IMG/VR virus record: IMGVR_UViG_3300042557_000873
Span: 1 to 51,655 of that record
Reading direction: 5' to 3' (one strand)
Length of the DNA stretch: 51,655 nucleotides
Source of the DNA: a virus
Of this stretch, positions 26,070 through 34,988 are shown one piece after another. The notes under the pieces were generated by a model. It was not told the DNA's origin and ran no database searches. It saw only the letters and a list, made by a program, of their open reading frames with translations. Within the stretch, counting starts at the first letter, position 1. Every line of letters begins with the position of its first letter. The translations under genes and the position numbers were made by a program.

Positions 26070-26812
26070 TGGTAAACAATGAAACTGAAGTTTTAACAGA
26101 AAAGAAGAAGAAAGGAAGAAAACCAAAAGTTAATAATTATTTTGATGAACGAGAAGAGACGGCGGTTAAAATGTTTTTAATCGCCGAAACTTATGAAGAA
26201 AGAAACAAAATATATAACGAATTTTTGAAAGAACCTTTAGATAAAATGATATCTTCAATTATTAGAAGATATAAATTGTACAGGAAGGATATGAACTACG
26301 AAGAAATACACGTAGATACACATTCTTTTCTTATGACAAAGATTGAGAAATTTAAACCTTCTAAAGAGAAGAAAGCATACTCATACTTTGGGACGATCTG
26401 TAAAAATTATTTGATGGGTCAAATAATGAAAGATCAAAAAGAAATGAATAGAAAAATATCTTATGAAGATATTTCATCTGATCTTTCCAATAGAGCTGAA
26501 ATGTCATATTTTATTGATAATGACGAATTAAGTTCTGAAACAATTATAAAAAAGTTTCTTGAGAGACTGAAAGATAATTTAGATAATAATGAGACTAATG
26601 ATCAAGAACATAAATTAGGTTCTGCGATTTATGACTTATTTGAAAACTATAATCAAATTTTTCACGAATCAAGTAACAACAAGTTTAATAAGAATCTTAT
26701 CCTTTTTGAATTGAGAGAAATGACTAATTTATCTACCAAAGAAATAAGAAATTCTATTAAAAAATATAAAAAGTTATATTTTGATTTAGTTCAAGAATTA
26801 CTGAAAGATTGA
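26069..26812 (+). CDS. T4 gp55-like late sigma factor
   Basis: This 247-residue protein begins with a basic segment (KKKKGRKPK). The core resembles sigma region 2 as in T4 gp55: FLIAETYEERNKIYNEFLKEPLDKMI, then YRKDMNYEEIHVDTHSFLMTKIEKFKPSKEKKAYSYFGTICKNYLMGQ, in which the YSYFGTICKNYL block is the most diagnostic. A C-terminal helical part (EMTNLSTKEIRNSIKKY) could be a reduced HTH. gp55 directs host RNA polymerase to -10-only late promoters together with gp33 and the sliding clamp. The start is the ATG in TGATG; the in-frame TTG one codon upstream is unlikely. It is followed by the structural genes it would control. Confidence 0.85.
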   Translation: MVNNETEVLTEKKKKGRKPKVNNYFDEREETAVKMFLIAETYEERNKIYNEFLKEPLDKMISSIIRRYKLYRKDMNYEEIHVDTHSFLMTKIEKFKPSKEKKAYSYFGTICKNYLMGQIMKDQKEMNRKISYEDISSDLSNRAEMSYFIDNDELSSETIIKKFLERLKDNLDNNETNDQEHKLGSAIYDLFENYNQIFHESSNNKFNKNLILFELREMTNLSTKEIRNSIKKYKKLYFDLVQELLKD

Positions 26813-26823
26813 TATTTACTAGT

Positions 26824-27195
26824 ATGCCAAGACCACCAAAAAAAGAGATAAATTTATCGAAAGAGTCAATGTTATCTTTGATGCAAGAAATCTACAATGA
26901 ATTAGTAGAACAAAGAAACACCGCAATTAGAATCCAAAACAAAATGTTGACAATGATGAAGGAACCTGAGGATATGACTCTTATTGGTCCTGTAATTGAA
27001 AAACAACAAAAAATAATTAATGACTGTGTCGAAAAAAAATTAACACTTTCAAAATTACAATCGACAATGTGGCAAAAATCGACGGATAAAGAACAGGACT
27101 TCACTCTTTCTGATTTAGATATGGATGATGTGGCAATTCAAAGTCTACTTCAAAAAGACATCAACAATGATGGGACCTATAAAATGAAAAAATAA
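26824..27195 (+). CDS. Small helical protein downstream of late sigma factor
   Basis: This 123-residue protein starts MPRPPKKEINLSKESM and consists of two or three long helices followed by an acidic segment (LSDLDMDDVAIQSLLQ) and a short basic tail. The size and the position after the gp55-like gene invite comparison with T4 gp33, the late co-activator (112 residues), but I see no specific gp33 motif, so this stays an unproven idea. GATATTTACT just upstream (26811-26820) is an imperfect late-type motif. Confidence 0.6.
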   Translation: MPRPPKKEINLSKESMLSLMQEIYNELVEQRNTAIRIQNKMLTMMKEPEDMTLIGPVIEKQQKIINDCVEKKLTLSKLQSTMWQKSTDKEQDFTLSDLDMDDVAIQSLLQKDINNDGTYKMKK

Positions 27196-27202
27196 TTTTT
27201 AT

Positions 27203-29122
27203 ATGGCTGTCGATATTAATGAAGATTTAAAAAAAGCAAGTAACAAAACAGGTGTTTATAAAACTTATAAAGAATATAAAAAAAGTTACGAAAGCTTAAA
27301 AAAGAAAGCGGGTAGTTCTCAAGAAACCGCAAATAAATTTTTATCTCAACCACTTACAGATTATAAGAAGTGGAGAAAGAAACACACCGCAAATGCTAAA
27401 ACATTTTTAGATGAATTAATCCAACAACTCAAACAAACTAAAGGTTCTGGTGTTGAGACTGATAAATTAATCAAAAGAATCTTTTTAAATTCTTTAAAAA
27501 AGATTAAACCCCAACTTAAAACAATCTTAATTGAGGAGGCGATAAAAGCTTTGGGTTGTAGTAATACAATGACTACAATACCATCAACATACTATGTTCC
27601 AGTAAGGTGTGTCGATTTGTTTGGGTCTTTTGAATTGGGTCCTGACGATAAAATTGGTAAATTTTTCTACGAACAAAAACCTATTCAGTATAATGATTTT
27701 CCATTTTCAATGAATAGAGAACTTTACCAAAGAACTCAAAATTTAAATCAACCTTATCAGGCAGTTGCTGGATCCCCATATAGAGGTAAATCAAACCAAA
27801 ATTTATTTAATGTTACATATATAGAAACCTACACGGATCCAATAACATTACTACCCGTAAATGAACCAACCTTCAAAGTTGACATAAGTACGAGAGTAGG
27901 TCTTCCGGCTGTTGATATTTTTTTAGCGGATTATTATGAATCAATAGATATTTTGGATTATAAACAGTTCTTCGCAAATCTAACTGATTACGTTACAGGT
28001 GTTATTTCATTTGGTAGAGGTGATGGATTTTTAAAAATACAAACCATTCAAAAAGTTTTATTAATCATGCAAAGAATACTTGGTCTTTGTTCTGACTCCA
28101 ATAAAGAAATTAATGTGGGGGCATCATCTAAAGTATCTGAAGTTGATAATGTTGATGAGTCATTTTATGAATTTAACGATATTGATTTAAGAATTATAGA
28201 ACAAAGTATTTCAGACATAAAATTGGGTGTTGTAGAATTTGAGGAATGTGATAACATCAAAGTTCCTTTAAATTTAGAAGCGACGCTAACGGCATTAGAT
28301 AATTTACAATTTAATGAAGATACTTCAGATTTAAATGAGATTGAAGCCGCATCAGGAATAATCTACCCAACATTAGATGACGGATTTAAACTATCATTAG
28401 ATGCAGGTTTTTTTGAACAATTTTTAAAAGCTTTAGTCAATACTGTTTTGTCACCAAAGAATGTTTTACCAATCATGACATTGGCCGCGATGTATGACCA
28501 ACCGTTTTACAAACAAGTTTCAAATATTGAGGATTTTCAAAAAAAGTTTAGAACATTTTTTAATGAATTTATGACTAAAGTTACCGCAATTTTTACTAAG
28601 GAAGTTTTTAATGAATTAAAGAAAGAAGTCAAAGCATTAGTAAAATTATTACTTCAAGATATCAACGATGAAAAGATAAAAAAACGTTACAGAATGGTTT
28701 TAGCGATTGTTGCAATTATACCAGGATTGGCAGTAATCACTAAAGATTTTAGAGATTGTAAAAGTGTTTTAGATGAACTTCTACAATTACTTAATATTGG
28801 GGTTAAAAAAAGATTAAGCGCTTTGGCCGAAAAAGGAGGAGATTTACCATTACCCCTTTTATTATCTGCCAAACTACTAGACGGATATTCACCGACAAGA
28901 TCATTTTTAAATACTGTTCAAAATTTACAAGAAATTGGTGTACCAACCGGACCAATGCCAGATGGTAGTCCAAATAAATTTTTAGCATCAATTAAAGCGA
29001 TGATTGATGGTAACGCACAAGAAATTGAGGAGAATGGTAAAGTCGCTATCGGTATTGGTCCATTAACTATAACACCGGCTGGTGTAACAATCCCAAAAGA
29101 CGCATATGGAAAGTTCATTTAA
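27203..29122 (+). CDS. Large putative virion/baseplate protein
   Basis: This 639-residue protein has a Lys-rich helical N-terminus (KTYKEYKKSYESLKKKAG), a mixed alpha/beta middle and a C-terminal half with hydrophobic helices (VLAIVAIIPGLAVITKDF at about residue 500) that could be an amphipathic or buried helix. It ends in a Gly-Pro-rich beta segment (IGIGPLTITPAGVTIP). I do not recognise the family. It directly precedes a gp5-like baseplate gene and overlaps the small gene between them by 17 bases, so a baseplate or tail role is likely from context. Confidence 0.65.
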   Translation: MAVDINEDLKKASNKTGVYKTYKEYKKSYESLKKKAGSSQETANKFLSQPLTDYKKWRKKHTANAKTFLDELIQQLKQTKGSGVETDKLIKRIFLNSLKKIKPQLKTILIEEAIKALGCSNTMTTIPSTYYVPVRCVDLFGSFELGPDDKIGKFFYEQKPIQYNDFPFSMNRELYQRTQNLNQPYQAVAGSPYRGKSNQNLFNVTYIETYTDPITLLPVNEPTFKVDISTRVGLPAVDIFLADYYESIDILDYKQFFANLTDYVTGVISFGRGDGFLKIQTIQKVLLIMQRILGLCSDSNKEINVGASSKVSEVDNVDESFYEFNDIDLRIIEQSISDIKLGVVEFEECDNIKVPLNLEATLTALDNLQFNEDTSDLNEIEAASGIIYPTLDDGFKLSLDAGFFEQFLKALVNTVLSPKNVLPIMTLAAMYDQPFYKQVSNIEDFQKKFRTFFNEFMTKVTAIFTKEVFNELKKEVKALVKLLLQDINDEKIKKRYRMVLAIVAIIPGLAVITKDFRDCKSVLDELLQLLNIGVKKRLSALAEKGGDLPLPLLLSAKLLDGYSPTRSFLNTVQNLQEIGVPTGPMPDGSPNKFLASIKAMIDGNAQEIEENGKVAIGIGPLTITPAGVTIPKDAYGKFI

Positions 29123-29339
29123 CATTGACGAAAAAAGAATCAAAGCTAACGAGGTTTTATTGATAATAAAAGAACATAAAGAAAGATCAAACAGAGATCT
29201 CCAAATTGCAATGGAGTTTATTAATGAAGACCACAAAGTAACTAAAGAATCTATAATAAAACTCACACACCATTTAGATGCATTAGAAAATACCTATAAT
29301 GTTTTACATAAAGAATATACTGAAAGAACTAAAATTTAA
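29106..29339 (+). CDS. Small helical protein, probable virion assembly factor
   Basis: This 77-residue protein is all helical and charged, probably a coiled coil (IIKEHKERSNRDLQIAMEF). It is sandwiched between a large virion protein (17-base overlap) and the gp5-like gene (one-base overlap), which suggests a small baseplate component or chaperone. No family is recognised. Confidence 0.6.
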   Translation: MESSFNIDEKRIKANEVLLIIKEHKERSNRDLQIAMEFINEDHKVTKESIIKLTHHLDALENTYNVLHKEYTERTKI

Positions 29340-30889
29340 TGAGTGAACAAAAGATAATATTTCAAGGTTATGTAATTAACAATCAAGATCCTTTAATGTT
29401 AGGAAGAATTAGAGCTTTACCAATAGATCAAGTTGAGGCAGATGTATTACCTACTAATTGGAACCCTGAAAAGGATATTTGGACTGAAAGAGATCCTTTG
29501 ATTTATTTACCTTTGTTACCTTATTATGTGAGTCAAGTACCTAAAGTTGAGGAGTATATTCACATTTTTTACTATAATAAAGATTATGTTGTAGATAACA
29601 CTAAATTCTACATTCAGGGTCCTATAACAAGACCTCAGAACAATTTTTACGAAAATTGGCATAACTCTGAGTCAATGTTGGCTAGTGGTGTATTTTTGAA
29701 GCAAGCTAACAATATTAAAGATCCTATAAGTTTTGAAATCAAAGGTCAGGCAAAAGGTATTTATCCTGAACCTGGTGATAATGCGTTATTAGGTAGAGGA
29801 ACCGCAGACGTTATTGTAAAACAGGATGAGGTTTTAGTGAGAGCAGGTAAGAACATACCAACCCAAACCGCAGGATTTAATCTACCAACACCAAGATTAA
29901 ATCGAGGGTTTTTACAAATATCAAATTTTGATTTAGAAAGAGTTGAAAAAGATCCTATTAAAAAAACAATTCTAAAAAATAAACCTCAATTAGTTAAAAA
30001 ATTAATTGAGTGGGAAGTTACGAATCAAGTAACTATTACTGGAAATACTTCAGGTGGTGGTGTTACAGGATCTACGTTTTATAACGGTAATATAAGTCTA
30101 TATTCATTATTACCTAAAGACAAAACTAAAACTAGTGAAATCTATATGGATACCCCGTTAGATCAATATAAAAGTGGACCTGAATATACTTTAGTATTTA
30201 CAGGAAAAACTTTAGATGAGGGAGTAAAAATTATAAATCAATTTATAAATGGGTTGAATGAAGGAAAAATTAATATTCAAGGGTATGAACAATTTCCTTT
30301 TGATAATGATTTGAGGATCTCAAGTCAATTCCCATTCTATTTTAGACCAACAAAAAATAATATTGACAAATTAAGTTCAACAGGATCTACAGATTTCAAT
30401 ATGGTTAACAACTTCTTTACTAAAGTAAAATTATTACCATCAGATAGACAATTTGGTAGTGTTTTAGTTTGGGCTAAAAATGTTGTTGGTCAACAATTGA
30501 CACCTGAAACAGAAACATTAAGGCAAAATACGTATAACCCTAATCCTGTTTCTTACGGAACAGTTGCCGCAGACTTTTTATATTTATTATCACATAAATC
30601 TGACATACCTTCGAAAAGAAAAATTATGTTGGAGCCTAAAGAAACTTTATATGGTATCCCACAACCATATTTTACTGAGAACATTTTGCAAAACACTGAT
30701 CCTATGGTTAGAGGAAATGAGCTAATGAAACTTTTAAAATTAATAGTGGACTTTTTAGGGGCACACGTACACAACATAAATGAAGCTCCAATTCCAATCG
30801 GAGTTGATGGGACTAAATTAGAAGAAATCTACAAAATTCTACAAGACGCTGACAATTCGATATTAAATCAAAATATTCGAATTAATTGA
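29339..30889 (+). CDS. gp5-like baseplate hub protein with N-terminal OB-fold
   Basis: This 516-residue protein starts with QGYVINNQDPLMLGRIRALP, the G-x-V-x-(N/D)-x-DP-x3-GR-x-R pattern of the OB-fold of gp5/VgrG-type baseplate hub proteins. No lysozyme domain is visible; the middle and C-terminal parts are unassigned. YPEPGDNALLGRGTADVIVKQDEVLVRAG around residues 140-170 is a beta-rich segment reminiscent of the gp5 barrel region. LLKLIVDFLGAHVHNINEAP near the C-terminus is a hydrophobic helix followed by His residues. It likely sits at the tail tip in the infecting baseplate. Confidence 0.7.
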   Translation: MSEQKIIFQGYVINNQDPLMLGRIRALPIDQVEADVLPTNWNPEKDIWTERDPLIYLPLLPYYVSQVPKVEEYIHIFYYNKDYVVDNTKFYIQGPITRPQNNFYENWHNSESMLASGVFLKQANNIKDPISFEIKGQAKGIYPEPGDNALLGRGTADVIVKQDEVLVRAGKNIPTQTAGFNLPTPRLNRGFLQISNFDLERVEKDPIKKTILKNKPQLVKKLIEWEVTNQVTITGNTSGGGVTGSTFYNGNISLYSLLPKDKTKTSEIYMDTPLDQYKSGPEYTLVFTGKTLDEGVKIINQFINGLNEGKINIQGYEQFPFDNDLRISSQFPFYFRPTKNNIDKLSSTGSTDFNMVNNFFTKVKLLPSDRQFGSVLVWAKNVVGQQLTPETETLRQNTYNPNPVSYGTVAADFLYLLSHKSDIPSKRKIMLEPKETLYGIPQPYFTENILQNTDPMVRGNELMKLLKLIVDFLGAHVHNINEAPIPIGVDGTKLEEIYKILQDADNSILNQNIRIN

Positions 30890-30896
30890 TATTTAT
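30888..30896 (+). promoter_or_regulatory. Late-type promoter motif GATATTTAT
   Basis: The motif lies one base pair upstream of the gp5-like stop codon and ends 13 bases before ATG 30910. It is part of the palindrome-like TATTTATAAATA. Confidence 0.5.
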
Positions 30897-30909
30897 AAAT
30901 AAAAGATAA

Positions 30910-32376
30910 ATGTCAATTAATAATTCTTATTTCAGTAGAAACAACACCATAGTTTTTAACAGTTATGTAAACACAGGGAGAAATCCTGTTATGCAACTAT
31001 ATTACGGAGATGGTGGTTTAGTAAATCCAATAGGATATTCTCGTTTTATTTTTGACTTAGATTTAACACTTCTAAGAGAAAAATTGGCAACAGGGATTAT
31101 TTCAACAGGGTGTACTGATAATACTAGACATATACTCAAAATGACTAACACATCTTCATTTAGTGAAGATTTATTAAACACATCTATGCCTGATGGTAGT
31201 CTTAGAGCAACATCATTTGATTTAATTTTATTTAGAATACCCCCAAGAGATTTAGACCCTAACCAACCACAATATTGGGATGAAGGCGTTGGTTATGATT
31301 TTTATGATATTCCTGATGGATTGGGTCCTAATAGAGCGTATTCAAATAGGCCATCAAACTGGTATCAAACCACAACTATAGATACTTGGGAACAAGCAGG
31401 AATCTACAATAACATGAATTTAGGTCCAGTACCTTTTTCAGGATTAACAATAGTAGATATACAACATTTTGAATTTGGTAATGAAGATATTGAATTTGAT
31501 ATGACTGACGAAATTAATGATTTGTTGATCGGTGGAATTGTTAACCCTTCAGGTTGGGGTATTGCTTATTTACCTGAAGTTGAGAATTTGATGGGTACCA
31601 CAGGTGCTTATTCTGTAGGTTTCTTTACAAGACATACACAAACATTTTATGAACCATACCTTCAAACAACATATAATGATCTAATCGAAGATGATAGAAA
31701 TAATTTTACATTAGGAACTGTAAACAAATTATATCTATATGTTTATGAAGATGGTGATTTTAAAAATTTAGATACTCCACCATTAGTGACAATTTCAGAT
31801 TCTTCGGGAACACCTGTTACAGGGTTAATTAATTTACCATCTTGCCAAAGAACTAAAGGGGTTTATGAAATAACAATACCACCCCTCATAGGATACAAGA
31901 CCCCATGTTTATTTACAGATACTTGGTCAAATATAAAATTAAATGGTTTTTCATTACCAAATGAGATAAATGAATTTACTATCTACCCAACTAAAAGATC
32001 TGTACAAATTGGTACAAATACAAACGATCCCGCACAATATGGGTTTACTTATTATGGATTGAAACAAAACGAAAAGATTTTAAACTCTGAAATTAGAAAA
32101 GTTGGTGTCATTATTAAACAGGCATATACAACAAATAAACAGCTTCCAAATGTCGATGGACAATACAGAGTTTATGTTAGAGAAGGTCAAACTGAAGTTA
32201 TAGTTCAGGATTGGACTAACTTAAATAGGACACCTAATGAATACTATTTTATTTTTGATATGAGAGATAAAATACCTAATGAATATTTTGTCGATCTGAA
32301 AGTTACAACATCTGGACAGGTTAATGTTTACAAACAACAAATAAATTTCCAAATCGTAAATGAGAAAGTAGAATAA
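30910..32376 (+). CDS. Putative virion structural protein
   Basis: This 488-residue protein is beta-rich throughout, with strands rich in Tyr, Thr and Asn. RFIFDLDLTLLREKL near residue 40 is a small helix, and the last 150 residues (SEIRKVGVIIKQAY, QYRVYVREGQTEVIV) form a compact beta domain. It has no signal peptide or membrane segment. No family is recognised. It has its own late-type motif and follows the baseplate hub gene, so it is probably a tail or baseplate surface protein. Confidence 0.65.
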   Translation: MSINNSYFSRNNTIVFNSYVNTGRNPVMQLYYGDGGLVNPIGYSRFIFDLDLTLLREKLATGIISTGCTDNTRHILKMTNTSSFSEDLLNTSMPDGSLRATSFDLILFRIPPRDLDPNQPQYWDEGVGYDFYDIPDGLGPNRAYSNRPSNWYQTTTIDTWEQAGIYNNMNLGPVPFSGLTIVDIQHFEFGNEDIEFDMTDEINDLLIGGIVNPSGWGIAYLPEVENLMGTTGAYSVGFFTRHTQTFYEPYLQTTYNDLIEDDRNNFTLGTVNKLYLYVYEDGDFKNLDTPPLVTISDSSGTPVTGLINLPSCQRTKGVYEITIPPLIGYKTPCLFTDTWSNIKLNGFSLPNEINEFTIYPTKRSVQIGTNTNDPAQYGFTYYGLKQNEKILNSEIRKVGVIIKQAYTTNKQLPNVDGQYRVYVREGQTEVIVQDWTNLNRTPNEYYFIFDMRDKIPNEYFVDLKVTTSGQVNVYKQQINFQIVNEKVE

Positions 32377-32380
32377 AGAA

Positions 32381-32389
32381 GTATTTATA
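32381..32389 (+). promoter_or_regulatory. Late-type promoter motif GTATTTATA
   Basis: The motif ends 12 bases before ATG 32402, between two structural genes that would not otherwise need a separate promoter. Confidence 0.5.
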
Positions 32390-32401
32390 AATAAAAAAGA
32401 C

Positions 32402-32791
32402 ATGTCAACATTTCAAATACTTTTATGTACTGATGAACAATACGTTCTTGGTGAATCGGGAGAAGAAACTCTAAATGCCGGTGAAACTTGGGCTTTCAGT
32501 GGTGCTAATGGACAAATTATATGTGGTACAGTTGTTGCGGCAGCTGCTGGGGTTCCAAACTATTCTGCAGTAACCCTTTATGATGGATGTGGAGAATGTT
32601 TAAACGCAACACTTGAGTTTTTTACTGCAGGAACACCATATGAAGCTTGTGTCATATGTTGCCCTTGTGGTACAGGTTCGACTGTTAATTCAGTATCAAC
32701 CCCTCATCCTACATGGACAGGTTTAAATGGACAAGTAGTTGTTCAAGCAAATGCTGTTGAGTTAGGAGGAATGAACGGATTATACGCTTAA
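32402..32791 (+). CDS. Small Cys-containing putative virion protein
   Basis: This 129-residue, Ala/Gly/Thr-rich beta protein has nine Cys, including CGEC and CVICCPCG. That suggests a metal-bound or disulfide-stabilised surface protein, matching the Cys richness of the 748-residue fibre protein. It has its own late-type motif, and the DUF5872-like gene follows after two bases. No family is recognised. Confidence 0.6.
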   Translation: MSTFQILLCTDEQYVLGESGEETLNAGETWAFSGANGQIICGTVVAAAAGVPNYSAVTLYDGCGECLNATLEFFTAGTPYEACVICCPCGTGSTVNSVSTPHPTWTGLNGQVVVQANAVELGGMNGLYA

Positions 32792-32793
32792 TT

Positions 32794-33267
32794 ATGAATG
32801 TTTTAGATAAAATCATCAGAAAAGTTATTCAAGAAAATATAGGAGATAAACCATCAAAACAAGAAATGGAATCTTCAAGATATATGTTCTTTTCAAATTT
32901 GGAACAAATGAAAAGACAATGTGATCTTCTTTTGGAAATCGATCATAATATGATCGAAGAAATATTAGATCAAGGTCATGATTGGGCTCAGGATCATATT
33001 GCCGAGGCAAAAAACAATTTAGATCAAGTTTTTGATTTTTTAATGAATGAAACAAATTCTGAATTTGATGCTGAGATGAAAGATAATGTGATGATGGAAG
33101 GTAGAAAAAAAACAGGAACAAAACTTTGTGCTAGAGGTAAATCAGCAGCCAAAGCTAAGTTCGACGTTTACCCTTCGGCGTACGCCAACGGATACGCAGT
33201 TCAGGTATGTAAAGGGACCAAACCTGGATTGGACGGTAAAAAAAGATGTTCAGGAGCATATTGTTAA
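32794..33267 (+). CDS. DUF5872-type C-terminal-motif protein, possible internal head protein
   Basis: This 157-residue protein has a C-terminal domain with CARGKSAAKAKFDVYPSAYANGYAVQVC, a signature seen in many T4-like phage proteins of unknown function. The middle is helical and acidic (EEILDQGHDWAQDHIAEAKN). The N-terminus MNVLDKIIRKVIQE is a basic amphipathic helix ending in I-Q-E, closely similar to that of the protein at 33754-34698 and to T4 capsid-targeting peptides. Co-packaging with the genome is a reasonable inference. Confidence 0.7.
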   Translation: MNVLDKIIRKVIQENIGDKPSKQEMESSRYMFFSNLEQMKRQCDLLLEIDHNMIEEILDQGHDWAQDHIAEAKNNLDQVFDFLMNETNSEFDAEMKDNVMMEGRKKTGTKLCARGKSAAKAKFDVYPSAYANGYAVQVCKGTKPGLDGKKRCSGAYC

Positions 33268-33285
33268 ATTTTTTTAACTTCCTTT

Positions 33286-33315
33286 TTGTTAATCAATATT
33301 TTTTTTATATATTTG
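33286..33315 (+). promoter_or_regulatory. Bacteroidota housekeeping promoter (consensus)
   Basis: TTG at 33286-33288 is followed after exactly 19 bases by TATATTTG at 33308-33315, a perfect match to TTG-N19-TAnnTTTG, the Bacteroidota primary-sigma consensus. It lies in the gap before ATG 33340. Transcription would start just after it and give a leader of about 17 bases. Confidence 0.75.
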
Positions 33316-33339
33316 TAGTTAGAAACATAAACACTAACT

Positions 33340-33753
33340 ATGAAAAACTTTTTTAAAAGACTCTACAAAAGATTTAAGGTCAAAATGGCAAAAAGAATGA
33401 GAAAATCTATGCCAACTCATGAAGAAATAGAACCTTATGAAAAAACCGCATTCAAAATTGTTGTGAAAATGATATCACATAAAAAATCTGATTTTATGAT
33501 TGCACCTATGTCTAACAAAAGGTACATTATAAATGAAGAATTAGGTCTTTTCGTCCTTATTGATTTTGGAAGAGTTGAGATTACTAATCACGTATTTCAT
33601 TATGATGTAAAAATGAGTAGTAGAGATTTTGAACGTGTTACCTACTTATACGATACTGAAACTGAAAAAAGAAGAAACCTAACTGAAGCTGAAGTAAAAT
33701 CGAATATTAAAAATTCTTTAGTTAAGGTTTACAATAAAATATCTGAACAATAG
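33340..33753 (+). CDS. Basic phage protein under host-type promoter, unknown function
   Basis: This 137-residue protein starts MKNFFKRLYKRFKVKMAKRM, a strongly basic amphipathic N-terminus; a shorter start at 33385 is possible. The middle has VLIDFGRVEITNHVFHYD, a compact alpha/beta pattern. It is the only gene of its unit, has a Bacteroidota consensus promoter instead of the late motif, and ends tail to tail with the next gene. These features fit an early-expressed host-interaction protein (inference). No family is recognised. Confidence 0.65.
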   Translation: MKNFFKRLYKRFKVKMAKRMRKSMPTHEEIEPYEKTAFKIVVKMISHKKSDFMIAPMSNKRYIINEELGLFVLIDFGRVEITNHVFHYDVKMSSRDFERVTYLYDTETEKRRNLTEAEVKSNIKNSLVKVYNKISEQ

Positions 33754-34698
33754 TTATTTTCTTGGTTTGTAAGAAGTCATAACAGGTTTTTGTCCTTTAC
33801 CCGTTTGAGTGTCTTTTTTCTCCGCGGCTCTTTTTTGTTGACAAGCAGCTCTTTTAGCCGAATCTGACATCTTACCAGCAACTCCTGCGGCACGACATTT
33901 TGGGTATGAACCTTTAGAAGTGTCGTGTCGTCCACAGGGAGGGTGTTTTCCGTCGACTTTTCTACAAATATTAACCCAAGGACCTTTTGGTTGAGAAGAT
34001 CCCTTAGGTTTCTTCTTTTTACCAAACCAAACAGCTAAGTCTTCATTAATTGTTTCAGGATAATCAATATCTCTTTTATAAGAACCATCTTTATTTTTTT
34101 CCCAAACACCAACATTTCTTTTAATATTTTTTTTCAAGGTATTTTTTAATGATTTTTTATTAAAATCTGTTGGTACCTTTACAGTAAATGGATCTAATTC
34201 ATTTTTTTTCCACTCCAAACTTCCAATTTCTAATGGAGCATTATATGGTCCAGCTGTAACAGTGGAACTAATTTCGTTCAATAAATTATCATAAGATAAA
34301 TCAACCCACTCATTAAATTTTACTTTTTTTGTAAAAGGTCTCATTGGACTATCCCCTTTAGGTATTTTATGATTATACATATATTGATTTATAACACCAC
34401 CATCGTCATCTCCTGTCGCTAAATCAGGATGTTTTTTTATAAAATTAGTTATATTGTTTGCCTCTTTTTCTAATTTCACTATTTGATCCCTTCTTAAATC
34501 CATTTTATGGTCTAAACTATCATATTGGACTAATGGACTATCGTATTTAGAAACAGGTACATTAAATGGTGCTAAACTATCATCATTAAAAGGTCTGAAA
34601 CCTGGTTGTACTGGTGTGACATACGCTCCTGCAGCACCTCCTCTTTGTGAAGTGGCCTCTTTAATAACTTTTTTAATTATTTGATTTAGTCTATCCAT
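33754..34698 (-). CDS. DUF5872-type basic protein, possible internal head protein
   Basis: This 314-residue protein ends in a strongly conserved-looking block, WVNICRKVDGKHPPCGR then YPKCRAAGVAGKMSDSAKRAACQQKRAAE, the DUF5872-type pattern of myophages, with four Cys spaced like a small metal site. The total charge is basic. The N-terminus MDRLNQIIKKVIKEAT matches that of the protein at 32794 (xxLxxIIxKVIxE) and has an I-K-E|A cut-site pattern. Function is unknown; binding to packaged DNA is an inference. It lies tail to tail with the gene at 33340, with no gap. Confidence 0.7.
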   Translation of the reverse strand: MDRLNQIIKKVIKEATSQRGGAAGAYVTPVQPGFRPFNDDSLAPFNVPVSKYDSPLVQYDSLDHKMDLRRDQIVKLEKEANNITNFIKKHPDLATGDDDGGVINQYMYNHKIPKGDSPMRPFTKKVKFNEWVDLSYDNLLNEISSTVTAGPYNAPLEIGSLEWKKNELDPFTVKVPTDFNKKSLKNTLKKNIKRNVGVWEKNKDGSYKRDIDYPETINEDLAVWFGKKKKPKGSSQPKGPWVNICRKVDGKHPPCGRHDTSKGSYPKCRAAGVAGKMSDSAKRAACQQKRAAEKKDTQTGKGQKPVMTSYKPRK

Positions 34699-34710
34699 TT
34701 TATTATAATT

Positions 34711-34719
34711 ATAAATATC
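34711..34719 (-). promoter_or_regulatory. Late-type promoter motif GATATTTAT (leftward; overlapping TATAAATA rightward)
   Basis: The minus-strand motif ends 12 bases before ATG 34698. The plus strand of the same site reads TATAAATA (34710-34717), identical to the T4 late -10 box and 15 bases before ATG 34733, so one site may serve both divergent genes. Confidence 0.5.
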
Positions 34720-34732
34720 TCACTTTTTAAAT

Positions 34733-34942
34733 ATGGAAGAAGAAAACAAAATCTATGGTAATTTATTTGGGTCTATTAACTTGTTAAGTGAAGATCATTT
34801 AGAACTTATATTAAGTACGATGGATAAAGAACACGCACTTTATTATTTAATTGAATCTGTTAAATCAGCATACTCTAAGGGTGTGTTTACAATTGGTGAA
34901 TCTGAAGTAATCTCTAAATCTATTAGAACTTTAATAAAATAA
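34733..34942 (+). CDS. Small acidic helical protein
   Basis: This 69-residue protein (MEEENKIYGNLFGSINLLSE) is helical, acidic and without Cys. It is one of two plus-strand genes embedded in the leftward head block. It is divergent from the DUF5872-type gene and runs into a bidirectional terminator shared with the capsid gene. No family is recognised. Confidence 0.6.
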   Translation: MEEENKIYGNLFGSINLLSEDHLELILSTMDKEHALYYLIESVKSAYSKGVFTIGESEVISKSIRTLIK

Positions 34943-34969
34943 AAAAGGTCAGATTTCTCTGACCTTTTT
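34942..34969. terminator. Bidirectional Rho-independent terminator
   Basis: A perfect 12-bp stem (AAAAAGGTCAGA and TCTGACCTTTTT) has a TTTC loop and A/T tracts on both flanks. It ends the gene at 34733 from one side and the major capsid gene (stop at 34989) from the other. Confidence 0.9.
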
Positions 34970-34988
34970 CTTATTCGGTTTTAATTGA

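Noticed and set aside
26824-27195. T4 gp33 late co-activator
   Set aside because: Only size and position fit; I saw no specific gp33 sequence motif, so it is left as a hypothetical protein.
33268-33285. Terminator after the gene ending at 33267
   Set aside because: The GTTAAA/TTTAAC pairing is weak and the T run is part of the inverted arm, so it does not form a convincing hairpin.
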